Below, piece after piece: positions 24,644-32,584 of a stretch of DNA of 36,953 bases. The position numbers and the translations under genes are program-made. The stretch lies in the NCBI GenBank assembly GCA_002715965.1, contig PBAL01000083.1:1-36953 (forward strand), given 5' to 3'. The DNA is from Verrucomicrobiales bacterium (lineage in GTDB: Bacteria; Verrucomicrobiota; Verrucomicrobiia; Limisphaerales; JAYPXF01). Numbering within the stretch: position 1 is the stretch's first letter; the number at the start of each line of letters is the position of its first letter. The notes under the pieces were generated by a model. It saw only the letters and a program-made list of their open reading frames with translations, did no database searches and was not told the origin of the DNA.

Positions 24644-26212
24644 ATGACTTTCAACCACTCGGTTATTCTGGGCGTCGGCTTTTGTCTGTTCGTATTGTCG
24701 ATGGTCAAGTTTCGGCTCAACTTGATCGCTTCCCTGATCATCTCCGTGGTTTCGGCCGGACTGGTTGGCCTGGCGCTCACGGAGCCGTTTTACATGCCTC
24801 CCTTGGCCTTGCTGGCAATCGGCATTCTCATCGTGGTGGGGTTGATCGTGAGCTACAAGGTGAACGCCTTCGTGGCCCTTATTCTGTCGGCAGCTGCGGT
24901 GAGTGTTCTCTGCGCGCCCATGACCGCTGAGCAGTTGGCGGACAAAGGGTGGACGGAAATGGCAATCGGTTGGCGGATCGTTCGCGTGGGCGAAGCATTC
25001 GGAAAGACGGCCGGCGCGATCGGGATTGTGATCGCGATGGCTGCGATCGTTGGAAAATGCATGATGGACAGCGGGGCGGCTGACCGGATCGTACGCTCGT
25101 TCCTGAATGCGCTGGGCGAAAAACGAAGCGGGATCGCTTTGTCCGGCAGCGGGTTCGTCCTCTCGATTCCGGTTTTCTTCGACACGGTGTTCTACCTCCT
25201 CGTGCCGTTGGCTCGTTCCCTGTATCGGTCGACCGGAAAGAACTACGTGAAATACGTGTTGGCGATATCGGCCGGCGCCGCGGTGACGCATACGGTCGTT
25301 CCTCCAACGCCGGGGCCCTTGTTGGTGGCGGATACGCTGGGGGTGGACATCGGGACGATGATTCTTGGCGGTCTGGCGGTTGGAATGCCGGCGGCCATGG
25401 CCGGCCTGGTGGTGGCCGGATGGATGGACAAGAACATGAAGATCAATGCGGATCTCTCTTTTGCCGAGGGGGAGGCAAGGACGGTCAAAGAAGACAAGGA
25501 CCTGCCGGGCCTGATCGTATCGCTGCTGCCGATCGTCCTTCCGGTTGCGCTGATTTCGGTGAACACGGTCACGACCCGATTGGCGGCAACCAATGATGGA
25601 GCTGCTGATTTGATGCCGCTGGTGGGGACAATTGGTAATGCAAATTTTGCACTGATCGTTTCTGCGGCGCTCGCCATCATGATTTACGTGCGTCAGTGCA
25701 AGCCCGATCGCGAGAAGTTCGCTGCGATGATGGAAGATGGGTTGGGAAGCGCCGGGATTATCATCCTGATCACCGCGGCTGGTGGCGCATTCGGTGCGAT
25801 GCTGAAGGTGGCGAATGTGGGAACTGCGATTGAAGGACTGTTCTCGGGTGGGGGAGCCGGGTTGAATGGAATCATGCTTCTCCCGTTTGCGTTCTTTGTT
25901 TCGGCATTGCTGAAGTTTGCGCAAGGATCAACGACGGTCGCTGTGATCACCACGTCGGGGATGATTGCTGCAATGATCACTCCTGCAGATTTACCGTTCA
26001 ATCCTGTCTATATTGCCACGGCGATCGGCGGGGGCGGATTGATCGGTTCGTGGATGAACGACAGTGGGTTCTGGATATTTTCGAAGATGGGTGGAATCAG
26101 CGAGGTGGATGCGTTGAAGACATGGACTCCGTTGCTGTGCGTGTTGGGCGCGACGATGTTTATCGTGACGATGATTCTGGCGACAGTGCTTCCGATGCCG
26201 ATTGGGAAGTAG
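24644..26212 (+). CDS. GntP-family permease (gluconate/organic acid:H+ symporter)
   Basis: The 522-residue protein is hydrophobic throughout, with about 12-14 predicted membrane segments. It carries the GntP family core: AIGIVIAMAAIVGKCMMDSGAADRI, GFVLSIPVFFDTVFYLLVP and THTVVPPTPGPLLVADTLG. The later block LKFAQGSTTVAVITTSGM and the WMNDSGFWI segment are also family landmarks. Members import gluconate or similar sugar acids with protons. The exact substrate is not decided by sequence. No kinase or dehydrase for gluconate lies next to it, and it is divergent from polA. A paired REP element follows the stop codon. Confidence 0.92.
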   Translation: MTFNHSVILGVGFCLFVLSMVKFRLNLIASLIISVVSAGLVGLALTEPFYMPPLALLAIGILIVVGLIVSYKVNAFVALILSAAAVSVLCAPMTAEQLADKGWTEMAIGWRIVRVGEAFGKTAGAIGIVIAMAAIVGKCMMDSGAADRIVRSFLNALGEKRSGIALSGSGFVLSIPVFFDTVFYLLVPLARSLYRSTGKNYVKYVLAISAGAAVTHTVVPPTPGPLLVADTLGVDIGTMILGGLAVGMPAAMAGLVVAGWMDKNMKINADLSFAEGEARTVKEDKDLPGLIVSLLPIVLPVALISVNTVTTRLAATNDGAADLMPLVGTIGNANFALIVSAALAIMIYVRQCKPDREKFAAMMEDGLGSAGIIILITAAGGAFGAMLKVANVGTAIEGLFSGGGAGLNGIMLLPFAFFVSALLKFAQGSTTVAVITTSGMIAAMITPADLPFNPVYIATAIGGGGLIGSWMNDSGFWIFSKMGGISEVDALKTWTPLLCVLGATMFIVTMILATVLPMPIGK

Positions 26213-26246
26213 TTGTGATCACGGATACGGCTCCGGCATGGATTTC

Positions 26247-26352
26247 GGAGCGCGGCCTTCAGGCCGCTTCAATACCCTTTGGTGAGGTAGCGTGTATGAA
26301 GTCCGAGTGCTTCCGTCCTGGTTCCATTGAAGCGACGTGAACGTCGCGTTCC
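26247..26352. repeat. Inverted pair of REP units (BIME-like) with compensatory stem changes
   Basis: Unit 1 (26247-26274) holds GCGGCC-TTCA-GGCCGC. Unit 2 (26325-26352) is in the opposite orientation and holds GCGACG-TGAA-CGTCGC. Read in the same orientation, the two 28-base units agree at 22 positions, including flanks GGA and CGCTTCAAT. Of the six differences, four form two compensated base pairs in the stem, so pairing is preserved. The 50-base middle has no gene. Such pairs are typical of REP/BIME elements moved by RAYT (REP-associated tyrosine) transposases; none is seen in this window. Confidence 0.85.
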
Positions 26353-26385
26353 CAATGATTGCCCGCAGCTACGAGGATGGATTAA

Positions 26386-27996
26386 TCAATCGGATTTGAG
26401 GTATTTGACGCCGAGATCACGGGGCAGGGGGGTGACTTGGTTGGCCGCTCCCCATTGGGCCCAGGCGCTTGAGAGTTGTTTGACCTTCTTCGGGAACTTC
26501 TTTGCGAGGTTGTTCATTTCGGTGCGGTCATTCATGAAGTCGTAGAGTTCCCAGGGTTCGTCATCAAGGGCGACGAGTTTCCATTTGCCTTGGCGGACGG
26601 CACGGTTGCCCTGGTGTTCGAAGTAAAGAGTGCGGTTCTTTTTGAAGCCGTTGTGGAGTTGGGCAATGAGGTCGGTACCGGGAAGATTCAGCTTGCCCAT
26701 GTATTTGGTCTTGGCCACGGCGACGGCGGTGGGGAGGAGATCGATGATGTGTGCTGGGTCGTGAACGATTTTGCCTGGTTCGGTCTTCAGGCCATCAGGC
26801 CAGTGGACGATTCCGGGAGACGCGATACCTCCCTCGTGGTTGAAGTGCTTGTAGAGGCGCCAGGGTGTATTGGAGGCGTTGGCCCAGGCAGAGCCGACAC
26901 TGTGAAAGGTGCCGGGCTTGCCCATCTCATCGAGCATCTCGCCTTTGTGCAGGATGTTCTGATTGCTGGACTTGATGTCGAAGCCAAAGGGGTCCCATTC
27001 GAAGCAGGCACCGTTGTCTGAGGTGAATACGATCAGGGTGTTGTCGAATTCACCGGTTTGTTTGAGGTGATCGAGGATGCGGCCAAATTGTTGGTCGAGG
27101 CGGTCGATCATCGCGGCATAGATGGCCATGCGCCGGGCGAGGTCGAGACGTCGGTCTTTGGAGAGTGTGTTCCAAGCTGGGTTTACGCCGATTTTCGTCT
27201 CGCCGTAGTTGCGCCAGTGGGAGCGCTTGGAGAGCTTGGTGTCCTGAGAAACGATACCCAGGGACTTCATTCGCTTGAGGCGTTGTTCGCGGAGTTTGTC
27301 CCACCCGATATGGTAGCGGTCCTTGTATTTCGCGATGTCTTCCTGCGGTGCGTGGAGAGGGAAGTGTGGGGCGTTGTAGGCGAGGTAAAGGAACCAGGGT
27401 TTGTCAGGTGTTTCTCTGGCGAGCTTGAGGAATTGCAGAGCGTGATCAGTAACTGCGTCCGTGGCGTAAAACTTCCCCTTCGGATATTGGATTCTCTTGC
27501 GGCCTTCAGGATGGCGAATCATGTGGTCCGGATCGAAGAAGCGTTTGGCGCTGACGAGCGTTCCGTACATTTCCTCGAATCCGTGTCTGGTGGGATCGGG
27601 TGTGCCCATGTGCCATTTGCCGGACATAAAGCTGCGATAGCCGGCGGGGAGAAGTGCCTGGGCAATCGTTTGGGCGTCAGGCGATACCACGCCACGATAG
27701 CCCGGACGACCGAGGTCGTTGGTGGTCATGTGGCCGAGTCCAACGCGATGTGGGTATTGGCCGGTGAGCAGAGCGGCGCGCGAGGGGCAGCAGCGGCCGG
27801 TGTTGTAGAACTGTGTGAGTCGCACGCCCCCAGCGGCAAGGGAATCCAGATTGGGCGTGTTGATTTCTCCACCAAAACAACCCGGGTCACTAAAGCCGAG
27901 GTCATCGCAGAGGACGTAAAGGATGTTGGGTTTCTTTGCTGAGCATGAACCGCAAAGAACGCAGAGAACGGAGAGGAAGAGAATCAGGCGTTTCAT
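26386..27996 (-). CDS. Exported arylsulfatase
   Basis: The 536-residue protein starts with a Sec signal peptide (MKRLILFLSVLCVLCGSCSA). A cysteine near the cleavage region makes a lipoprotein possible, but the lipobox is not canonical. The fold opens with KKPNILYVLCDDLGFSDPGCFGG. The formylglycine motif CCPSR uses Cys69 and is followed by AALLTGQYPHRVG. VFTSDNGACFEWDPFG and GTFHSVGSAWANASNTPWRLYKHFNHEGG are typical of the arylsulfatase A-like branch. Sulfated polysaccharide is the likely substrate class. It follows the REP pair and shares a strand with the unknown membrane protein, about 67 bases away. Confidence 0.93.
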   Translation of the reverse strand: MKRLILFLSVLCVLCGSCSAKKPNILYVLCDDLGFSDPGCFGGEINTPNLDSLAAGGVRLTQFYNTGRCCPSRAALLTGQYPHRVGLGHMTTNDLGRPGYRGVVSPDAQTIAQALLPAGYRSFMSGKWHMGTPDPTRHGFEEMYGTLVSAKRFFDPDHMIRHPEGRKRIQYPKGKFYATDAVTDHALQFLKLARETPDKPWFLYLAYNAPHFPLHAPQEDIAKYKDRYHIGWDKLREQRLKRMKSLGIVSQDTKLSKRSHWRNYGETKIGVNPAWNTLSKDRRLDLARRMAIYAAMIDRLDQQFGRILDHLKQTGEFDNTLIVFTSDNGACFEWDPFGFDIKSSNQNILHKGEMLDEMGKPGTFHSVGSAWANASNTPWRLYKHFNHEGGIASPGIVHWPDGLKTEPGKIVHDPAHIIDLLPTAVAVAKTKYMGKLNLPGTDLIAQLHNGFKKNRTLYFEHQGNRAVRQGKWKLVALDDEPWELYDFMNDRTEMNNLAKKFPKKVKQLSSAWAQWGAANQVTPLPRDLGVKYLKSD

Positions 27997-28063
27997 GTTG
28001 GGTGGATGTCAGGACATTGGTTTTTGGTAAGAGAATTTGGGGCAGGAGAATTTCTGGGAGACT

Positions 28064-29221
28064 TCATGTGGACTGATTGGGAGCGTCAATAACGAGTGGT
28101 TGCAGTTTTACGTTTCCGCACGGGCTGCAGTTCCCGGTCTCAGTTACGAACTCCGACAAGCATCGGGGACAATAGGAGCGGCTTTCCGGGTCGGCTGGTG
28201 GTGGAGGTTTGGCCAGATCCACGGGATCCCAACCTTGTCCCGTGCAGCAGCGGATGATTGCCAGCGAGAGTTCTTCCTTGTGCCAGCGTATTGTCGATGC
28301 TGCTTCGGAACTTGTTTGTGGAGAGGGAGCCCACTTGAGTTCTCGCAGAATGAACCTGGCGTAGCTTTTCACCGTTCGCGGAGATAGATGCGCCGCGGTT
28401 GGCAAAGGATGAAAGCCTGTGAGCGCGGGGGCGGTAATCAGATCCTTTGCGCGCATGGCGGCCGGGGCGAAGAGAAGCATTGTCAGTCCTGCTGTGAATC
28501 GTTCGTCGCCCGAATGGGGATAGAGTTGTTTGTGGGCGCGCCAGAACAGAATCGTGATGCTGGTTGTCTGGAGAAGGGTGGCCCCGATGATCCAAATCCA
28601 CACGTCGGTAAAGGCGAGGGAGAAGGCCATGGGTAGCAGAGCGCAATTCACGAATACAAAGAGGATTGTACCGAGGACAGCCAGGGTTCTTCCTTTCGAC
28701 TGTGCTTCGTCAGCGCGCTGGCCAATGGCCTTCGCATCGAAGCTTTCGGCCATCTGTTGTTGGATCACGTCATCACGCGCTTCTTCTGGCGCAGACAAGA
28801 GAGTGTTCAACTGAGCTGCCATTGCAACGGCAATGGTTGGCGATGGAGCTTTCCAGCGGTCGATATTGTTGATTTGAACGGCCTTGCCCCGGGATCGGAT
28901 GTTGTTGATGTCTTTCCATTGAAGGAACTCACCGTTGGAAATGATCACTTCTTCCGGATTGACCGGCGTGACGGGGGAAAAGGCAATGCCGGTTGGTGAA
29001 ATCGCGATTGGCATTGGCATGACCTGAAAAACTGATCCGAAAGGGAAGATCGGACGCACGACCATCGCGCCTCGGAAATTGCCGAGGAATTCGCCGGGAG
29101 CCCGTCTGGCAAAGTGTTGGAACCAGGCTGAGAACACGACACTCCCGCGGGGCAACCACATGAGGCATTCGAGCGCGTAGAACGCGGCAAGGATTGCGAA
29201 CATGCTTTGCTGGTCACCCAT
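28064..29221 (-). CDS. Unrecognised membrane protein with C-terminal zinc-ribbon-like motif
   Basis: The 385-residue product has hydrophobic segments near the N-terminus (MFAILAAFYALECLMWL) and at about 205-250 (LAVLGTILFVFVNCALLPMAF and WIWIIGATLLQTTSITILFW). A mostly polar helical middle follows. The tail carries YCPRCLSEFVTETGNCSPCG, a CxxC...CxxC pattern able to hold zinc. I do not recognise the family. The start at 29221 is uncertain; the ATG at 29203 (MFAILAAFY) would suit the first membrane segment. It lies just downstream of the frameshifted FHA gene on the same strand, so the two may once have formed a signalling or envelope unit. Confidence 0.65.
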   Translation of the reverse strand: MGDQQSMFAILAAFYALECLMWLPRGSVVFSAWFQHFARRAPGEFLGNFRGAMVVRPIFPFGSVFQVMPMPIAISPTGIAFSPVTPVNPEEVIISNGEFLQWKDINNIRSRGKAVQINNIDRWKAPSPTIAVAMAAQLNTLLSAPEEARDDVIQQQMAESFDAKAIGQRADEAQSKGRTLAVLGTILFVFVNCALLPMAFSLAFTDVWIWIIGATLLQTTSITILFWRAHKQLYPHSGDERFTAGLTMLLFAPAAMRAKDLITAPALTGFHPLPTAAHLSPRTVKSYARFILRELKWAPSPQTSSEAASTIRWHKEELSLAIIRCCTGQGWDPVDLAKPPPPADPESRSYCPRCLSEFVTETGNCSPCGNVKLQPLVIDAPNQST

Positions 29222-29314
29222 GTGCCGTCGAGTTTTCAGATGGGCAGGGGAGTCACCAACAAAAAAGCGTCTGTAACGATTGTCTTCCTCAACTCAAAAT
29301 TCGGCGTCGCACTT

Positions 29315-29760
29315 CTAAGTATGCTGAGAATGATCCGCGCATGTCCAATCCGTGTGTGCGATTGTTTGTTCTCGCCACCATGCTTCGCTGCGGGCGTCGA
29401 GCGTTGCGCCTTCGTTGGGAGGCTTCTTGTTGTCCTTGGGTATGTCTTTCGGAATTGCGTCCACCTGCTCCCATTCCCATTCGCAGCGGCCCACGCCAAT
29501 CCGGTCACCGCGCTGGAGTTTGAGGGATTTCGCAACGTTTTCACCGTTGGCCTGCATTTGCCCGCACCCGGAAGCTTCTCCAGGCACCAGCCCGCGTTGG
29601 TGTGCTTCAGCACCAGGTGCTTGGGGGAGACGGTGAGATCGAGGTTCAGGCAGAGGTCCGGCTGATACTGGCTGGCTTTTCGGCCGATCACGAATCGAGT
29701 GCCGGTGAGGTACGCCGGTGTGTTCGTGTCTGCGTGATTGACGACGAGCTTGAGGATCAT
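29315..29760 (-). pseudogene. FHA-domain protein gene broken by a single-base frameshift
   Basis: From ATG 29760 the frame reads an FHA (phosphothreonine-binding) domain: MILKLVVNHADTNTP, TRFVIGRKASQYQPDLCL, TVSPKHLVLKH and WCLEKLPGAGK. After GAGK, near 29555-29560, the meaningful sequence moves to another frame, reading QANGENVAKSLKLQRGDRIGVG, the NG turn and last strand of the same FHA fold. That frame continues to a stop at 29315 through a polar tail with an SEAWWREQT stretch. One base lost inside the AAATGCAG region would restore the frame (GAGK-x-QANGEN). This is either a real pseudogene or a sequencing error. FHA proteins read phosphorylated partners; the partner kinase is not in view. 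Confidence 0.8.
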
Positions 29761-29772
29761 GGCTGTCCTGCG

Positions 29773-29799
29773 GAACGGTTTGGTGCCCTGGAACCGTTC
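29773..29799. promoter_or_regulatory. Inverted repeat upstream of the FHA gene
   Basis: GAACGGTT (29773-29780) and AACCGTTC (29792-29799) form a perfect eight-base inverted repeat with an 11-base gap, 12 bases upstream of the FHA start codon on the minus strand. It could be an operator or an mRNA leader hairpin; no regulator is identified. The remaining spacer to the MsrBA gene (about 215 bases) shows no other structure I can support. Confidence 0.3.
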
Positions 29800-30014
29800 T
29801 CCGGCTCAATGAGTGACCCGGAGGGATTTGGGAGGCAACCGGAATCTGCATTTGCAGCGTTAAGGGAGGGTAAAAGCGTGACTGGCCTTGACGCGCGGAC
29901 CGAAGTTTCGAGGCTCGGCAAATACGAGTTGTGGTGACAGAATTGAATGAACTTGAGAATGAACACCTCCAATTGGCTGGTGTCGGCTATTTGAGAAACT
30001 CACATCGATTGCTT

Positions 30015-31139
30015 ATGTACAAGACAGCTCTGAAAAGAATTTCGCTTTCCGTAATCCTAATCGCCGTGGTCGTGAGCGGCCTCTGGTTGCAGGCAGAAGA
30101 AAAGAACACCAAGCCCTCGAAATCTGGCGACGCGGGCAAAACGGAAAAGTATGCGAAACCGTCTGAAGCCGAATTGCGGAAGACGCTGAACCCGATGCAG
30201 TTCTACGTGACGCAGCTGGACGGTACGGAGCGGGCGTTCACCGGCATCTACGACAAGCATTACCAGGCCGGTATCTACGTCGATATTGTCAGTGGCACTC
30301 CATTGTTCAGCAGTCTCGACAAGTACGATTCCGGCTGCGGATGGCCCGCGTTCACTCGTCCCATCGACACCGAATCGACGAAGGCCAAGGAAGATCGCTC
30401 TCATGGGATGGTTCGCGTGGAGGTGCGGAGCAGCCGGGCGGACAGTCATCTGGGGCATGTCTTTCCAGACGGTCCCAAAGCCCAAGGCGGTCTACGTTAC
30501 TGTATCAACTCCGCCTCGCTGAAGTTCATTCCGCTGGCGGATCTGAAGTCCAAAGGGCATGGAAAGTATCTCAAGCGATTTGAAGAAGCGGGTCTTTGGC
30601 CAATCAAGAAGGCGAAAGTCTCCGGCAAGTCTGGGAAGAAAGACGAGGCTATCATCGCCGGCGGTTGTTTCTGGGGCATGGAGGCCATCCTGAGAAAGGT
30701 CGACGGGGTTATCGACACGGAAGTCGGTTATTGCGGTGGGGAGAATGCGAACGCGACTTACAAGAATCATCCCGGTCACGCCGAAGCCATCCGCATTGTT
30801 TTTGATCCTACGAAGATTGCCTTCAAGCAATTGCTCACCGATTGGTTCTTCCGCATCCACGATCCGACGACACTGAATCGGCAGGGCAACGACGTTGGCA
30901 CGGCTTACCGGAGCACGATCTTCTATCGGAACGAAGAGCAGAAGAAGATCGCCAATGCGACTATTGCCGAAGTGCAGAAGTCAGGTCGCTGGAGCCGTCC
31001 GATCGTGACAACGGTTGAGGCCGTGAAGAACTGGTCCGACGCGGAGGCCTATCACCAGGATTACTTGAAGAAGAATCCCGGTGGTTACACCTGCCATTGG
31101 GTTCGCCCGTGGAGTCAGGCGAAGTATTTCGAGAAGTAG
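30015..31139 (+). CDS. msrBA: Exported bifunctional methionine sulfoxide reductase, MsrB-MsrA order
   Basis: The 374-residue protein repairs oxidised methionine in exported proteins. ATG 30015 gives a signal peptide (ISLSVILIAVVVSGLWLQAE), so it acts in the periplasm. MsrB comes first (about 50-185): DKYDSGCGWPAF, SHLGHVFPDGP and the catalytic cysteine in LRYCINSASL. The tetracysteine zinc site is absent, as in many MsrB. MsrA follows (about 205-370), with catalytic GGCFWGMEA, GYCGG, GHAEAIRI and DPTTLNRQGNDVGTAYRS. The more familiar fused order is MsrA then MsrB, but MsrB-MsrA fusions are known. A start at 29931 is open but would place the signal 28 residues inside. Copy 3 of the repeat hairpin begins 15 bases after the stop. 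Confidence 0.95.
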   Translation: MYKTALKRISLSVILIAVVVSGLWLQAEEKNTKPSKSGDAGKTEKYAKPSEAELRKTLNPMQFYVTQLDGTERAFTGIYDKHYQAGIYVDIVSGTPLFSSLDKYDSGCGWPAFTRPIDTESTKAKEDRSHGMVRVEVRSSRADSHLGHVFPDGPKAQGGLRYCINSASLKFIPLADLKSKGHGKYLKRFEEAGLWPIKKAKVSGKSGKKDEAIIAGGCFWGMEAILRKVDGVIDTEVGYCGGENANATYKNHPGHAEAIRIVFDPTKIAFKQLLTDWFFRIHDPTTLNRQGNDVGTAYRSTIFYRNEEQKKIANATIAEVQKSGRWSRPIVTTVEAVKNWSDAEAYHQDYLKKNPGGYTCHWVRPWSQAKYFEK

Positions 31140-31153
31140 TCAAGCAAAGCGAC

Positions 31154-31210
31154 GTGGCAGCGAGCAGACACTCCCGCTCAGTCGATCTGCTCGCTCACGT
31201 TCGCTGCTAC
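31154..31210. repeat. REP-like hairpin, copy 3 of the GTAGCAGCGAGCGTGAGC family
   Basis: The right arm TGCTCGCTCACGTTCGCTGC (31188-31207) plus TAC matches the family with one change. The left arm is shortened to GTGGCAGCGAGCAGA, so the central CGTGAGC part has been deleted. It begins 15 bases after the msrBA stop codon. Confidence 0.75.
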
Positions 31211-31239
31211 GGTTCGAATATCGGGCGTGCCCTACGCCC

Positions 31240-31452
31240 CTACAGGCGCATCGCTGTTGGCAGCTTCTGGCGTTCCTGTATCAATGGCGAGAGGGCGTCG
31301 GACAATTCTGGTGAATGCGCGACGACCCATCGGGGCTTCTGCGATTGGGCCGGAGTAGACCAGGTAACCGGTCGTTCCAGTTGTAGAGTGCGCGGGGCGC
31401 TGGCGATCAGGAGCAATGGGAGCGCGAACAGAAGTTTTCACCAGTGCTTCAT
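31240..31452 (-). pseudogene. Possible relic of an exported protein's 5' end, with in-frame TGA
   Basis: On the minus strand ATG 31452 reads MKHW, then TGA (31438-31440), then KLLFALPLLLIASAPRT. This looks like a signal peptide interrupted by a stop that could be a former tryptophan codon (TGG to TGA). The frame continues for about 50 residues (WVVAHSPELSDALSPLIQERQKL) to a stop at 31240. The latter part vaguely recalls the start of gingipain-type (C25) peptidases, but this is weak. The rest of the 346-base spacer, apart from the repeat hairpin, shows nothing. Confidence 0.3.
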
Positions 31453-31485
31453 GCCCCAGTGTGCCCCGGTGCCCAACGTCGCGGC

Positions 31486-32403
31486 TTAACGGTTTTTCCA
31501 ATCCACCCCGCTCATCTTCGCAAGCGTAAGTTCGAGCGCATGCGTTCCATCGCGGCCATGTCCTTGGGATTGGAGGGAAACATACATCTGATGTGCGAGC
31601 GCCAGTCCGGGAAGCGCCAGGCCCATGCGTTTGGATTCGGCGAGGGCGATGCCCATGTCCTTGATGAAATGCTCAACGAAGAACCCGGGATCGAAGTTGT
31701 TGTCCATGATGCGTGGGCCGAGGTTGGAGAGCGACCAGCTGCCGGCCGCACCAGACCCGACGGATTGGAGGACGGTCGGCAGGTCAAGGCCGGACTTGTA
31801 ACCGTAGAGCAACGCTTCGCAGACGCCGATCATGTTGGACGCGATGAGGATCTGGTTGACCATTTTGGTGTGTTGGCCGGAGCCGGGGCCGCCCTGGTGC
31901 ACGATCGTCTTGCCCATGGCATCCCAGCAGGGTTGAAGTGAATCCACCACTTCCTTCTCGCCACCGATCATGATGCTCAGCGCGGCGTTCTTTGCACCGA
32001 CGTCTCCACCGGAAACGGGCGCATCTACACTGTGAACACCCTTGGCTTTGGCGGTTTCGGCGATCTCGATTGCGAGCGAAGGTTCGCTGGTGGTCATGTC
32101 CACGATGATCGCGCCTTCCGTGGCGCCACTGAGCGCGCCGTTTTCGCCGAGCAACACTTCTCGGACGTCGGAAGGAAATCCAACAATGGAGAAGATTGCA
32201 TCTGAAGCTTCAGCAACCGCCTTCGGTGAAGCCGCCCAAGTCGCGCCTTGATCGATCAATGGCTGTGCCTTCGATTGCGTCCGCGAATAGACAGTCGTCG
32301 AGAAGCCGGCCTTGATGAGGTGACCGCACATGCTGGACCCCATAACGCCGGTGCCGATCCACCCAATCCGGGTGGTTCCTGGAACAACTGAAGAAACGCT
32401 CAT
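31486..32403 (-). CDS. 3-hydroxyisobutyrate dehydrogenase-family NAD(P)-dependent oxidoreductase
   Basis: The 305-residue enzyme belongs to the beta-hydroxyacid dehydrogenase family, which oxidises 3-hydroxyisobutyrate, tartronate semialdehyde or related acids. The Rossmann start is RIGWIGTGVMGSSMCGHLIKAG. The substrate motif is SVDAPVSGGDVGAK, the catalytic lysine lies in GSGQHTKMVNQI, and KDMGIALAESKRMGLALP is the C-terminal signature. ATG 32403 gives family length. An earlier in-frame start at 32478 adds 25 unrelated residues and is not preferred. No signal peptide is present, so it is cytoplasmic. Tartronate semialdehyde reductase would fit sugar-acid use with the GntP permease, but that link is only a guess. 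Confidence 0.92.
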   Translation of the reverse strand: MSVSSVVPGTTRIGWIGTGVMGSSMCGHLIKAGFSTTVYSRTQSKAQPLIDQGATWAASPKAVAEASDAIFSIVGFPSDVREVLLGENGALSGATEGAIIVDMTTSEPSLAIEIAETAKAKGVHSVDAPVSGGDVGAKNAALSIMIGGEKEVVDSLQPCWDAMGKTIVHQGGPGSGQHTKMVNQILIASNMIGVCEALLYGYKSGLDLPTVLQSVGSGAAGSWSLSNLGPRIMDNNFDPGFFVEHFIKDMGIALAESKRMGLALPGLALAHQMYVSLQSQGHGRDGTHALELTLAKMSGVDWKNR

Positions 32404-32484
32404 GCGCGGAGAGTGGCGGGATGGGGCGGGGAGGTCAAACGGGATTCCGGGCGTATCGCTCACGTTTGCGGTGGCCAAGTTCCG

Positions 32485-32549
32485 TTCTTAATCCCTGTTC
32501 CAATCTTTGTTTTCATTGAGATTCCAGAGATTAGGATCAGGATTAAGAA
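32485..32549. repeat. Long inverted repeat with purine-rich arms
   Basis: TTCTTAATCC (32485-32494) is perfectly complementary to GGATTAAGAA (32540-32549), with a further AATCT/AGATT pair inside, so an extended hairpin or cruciform is possible. It lies in the 181-base spacer between the dehydrogenase start and the SGNH/TPR gene stop, which share the minus strand, so it may form the 3' end structure of the SGNH transcript. No long T run follows. Confidence 0.55.
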
Positions 32550-32584
32550 AGCCTGGGTGGATATTGGGAATGCTCCAGACCAGC

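Noticed and set aside
24632..25924. A 430-codon minus-strand frame opposite the GntP permease gene
   Set aside because: Composition is rich in H, R and Q as expected for the antisense of a membrane protein; no motif is present.
31211..31230. GGTTCGAAT resembles a tRNA T-loop
   Set aside because: No acceptor stem, anticodon arm or matching D-loop can be built around it; it is the flank of a repeat hairpin.
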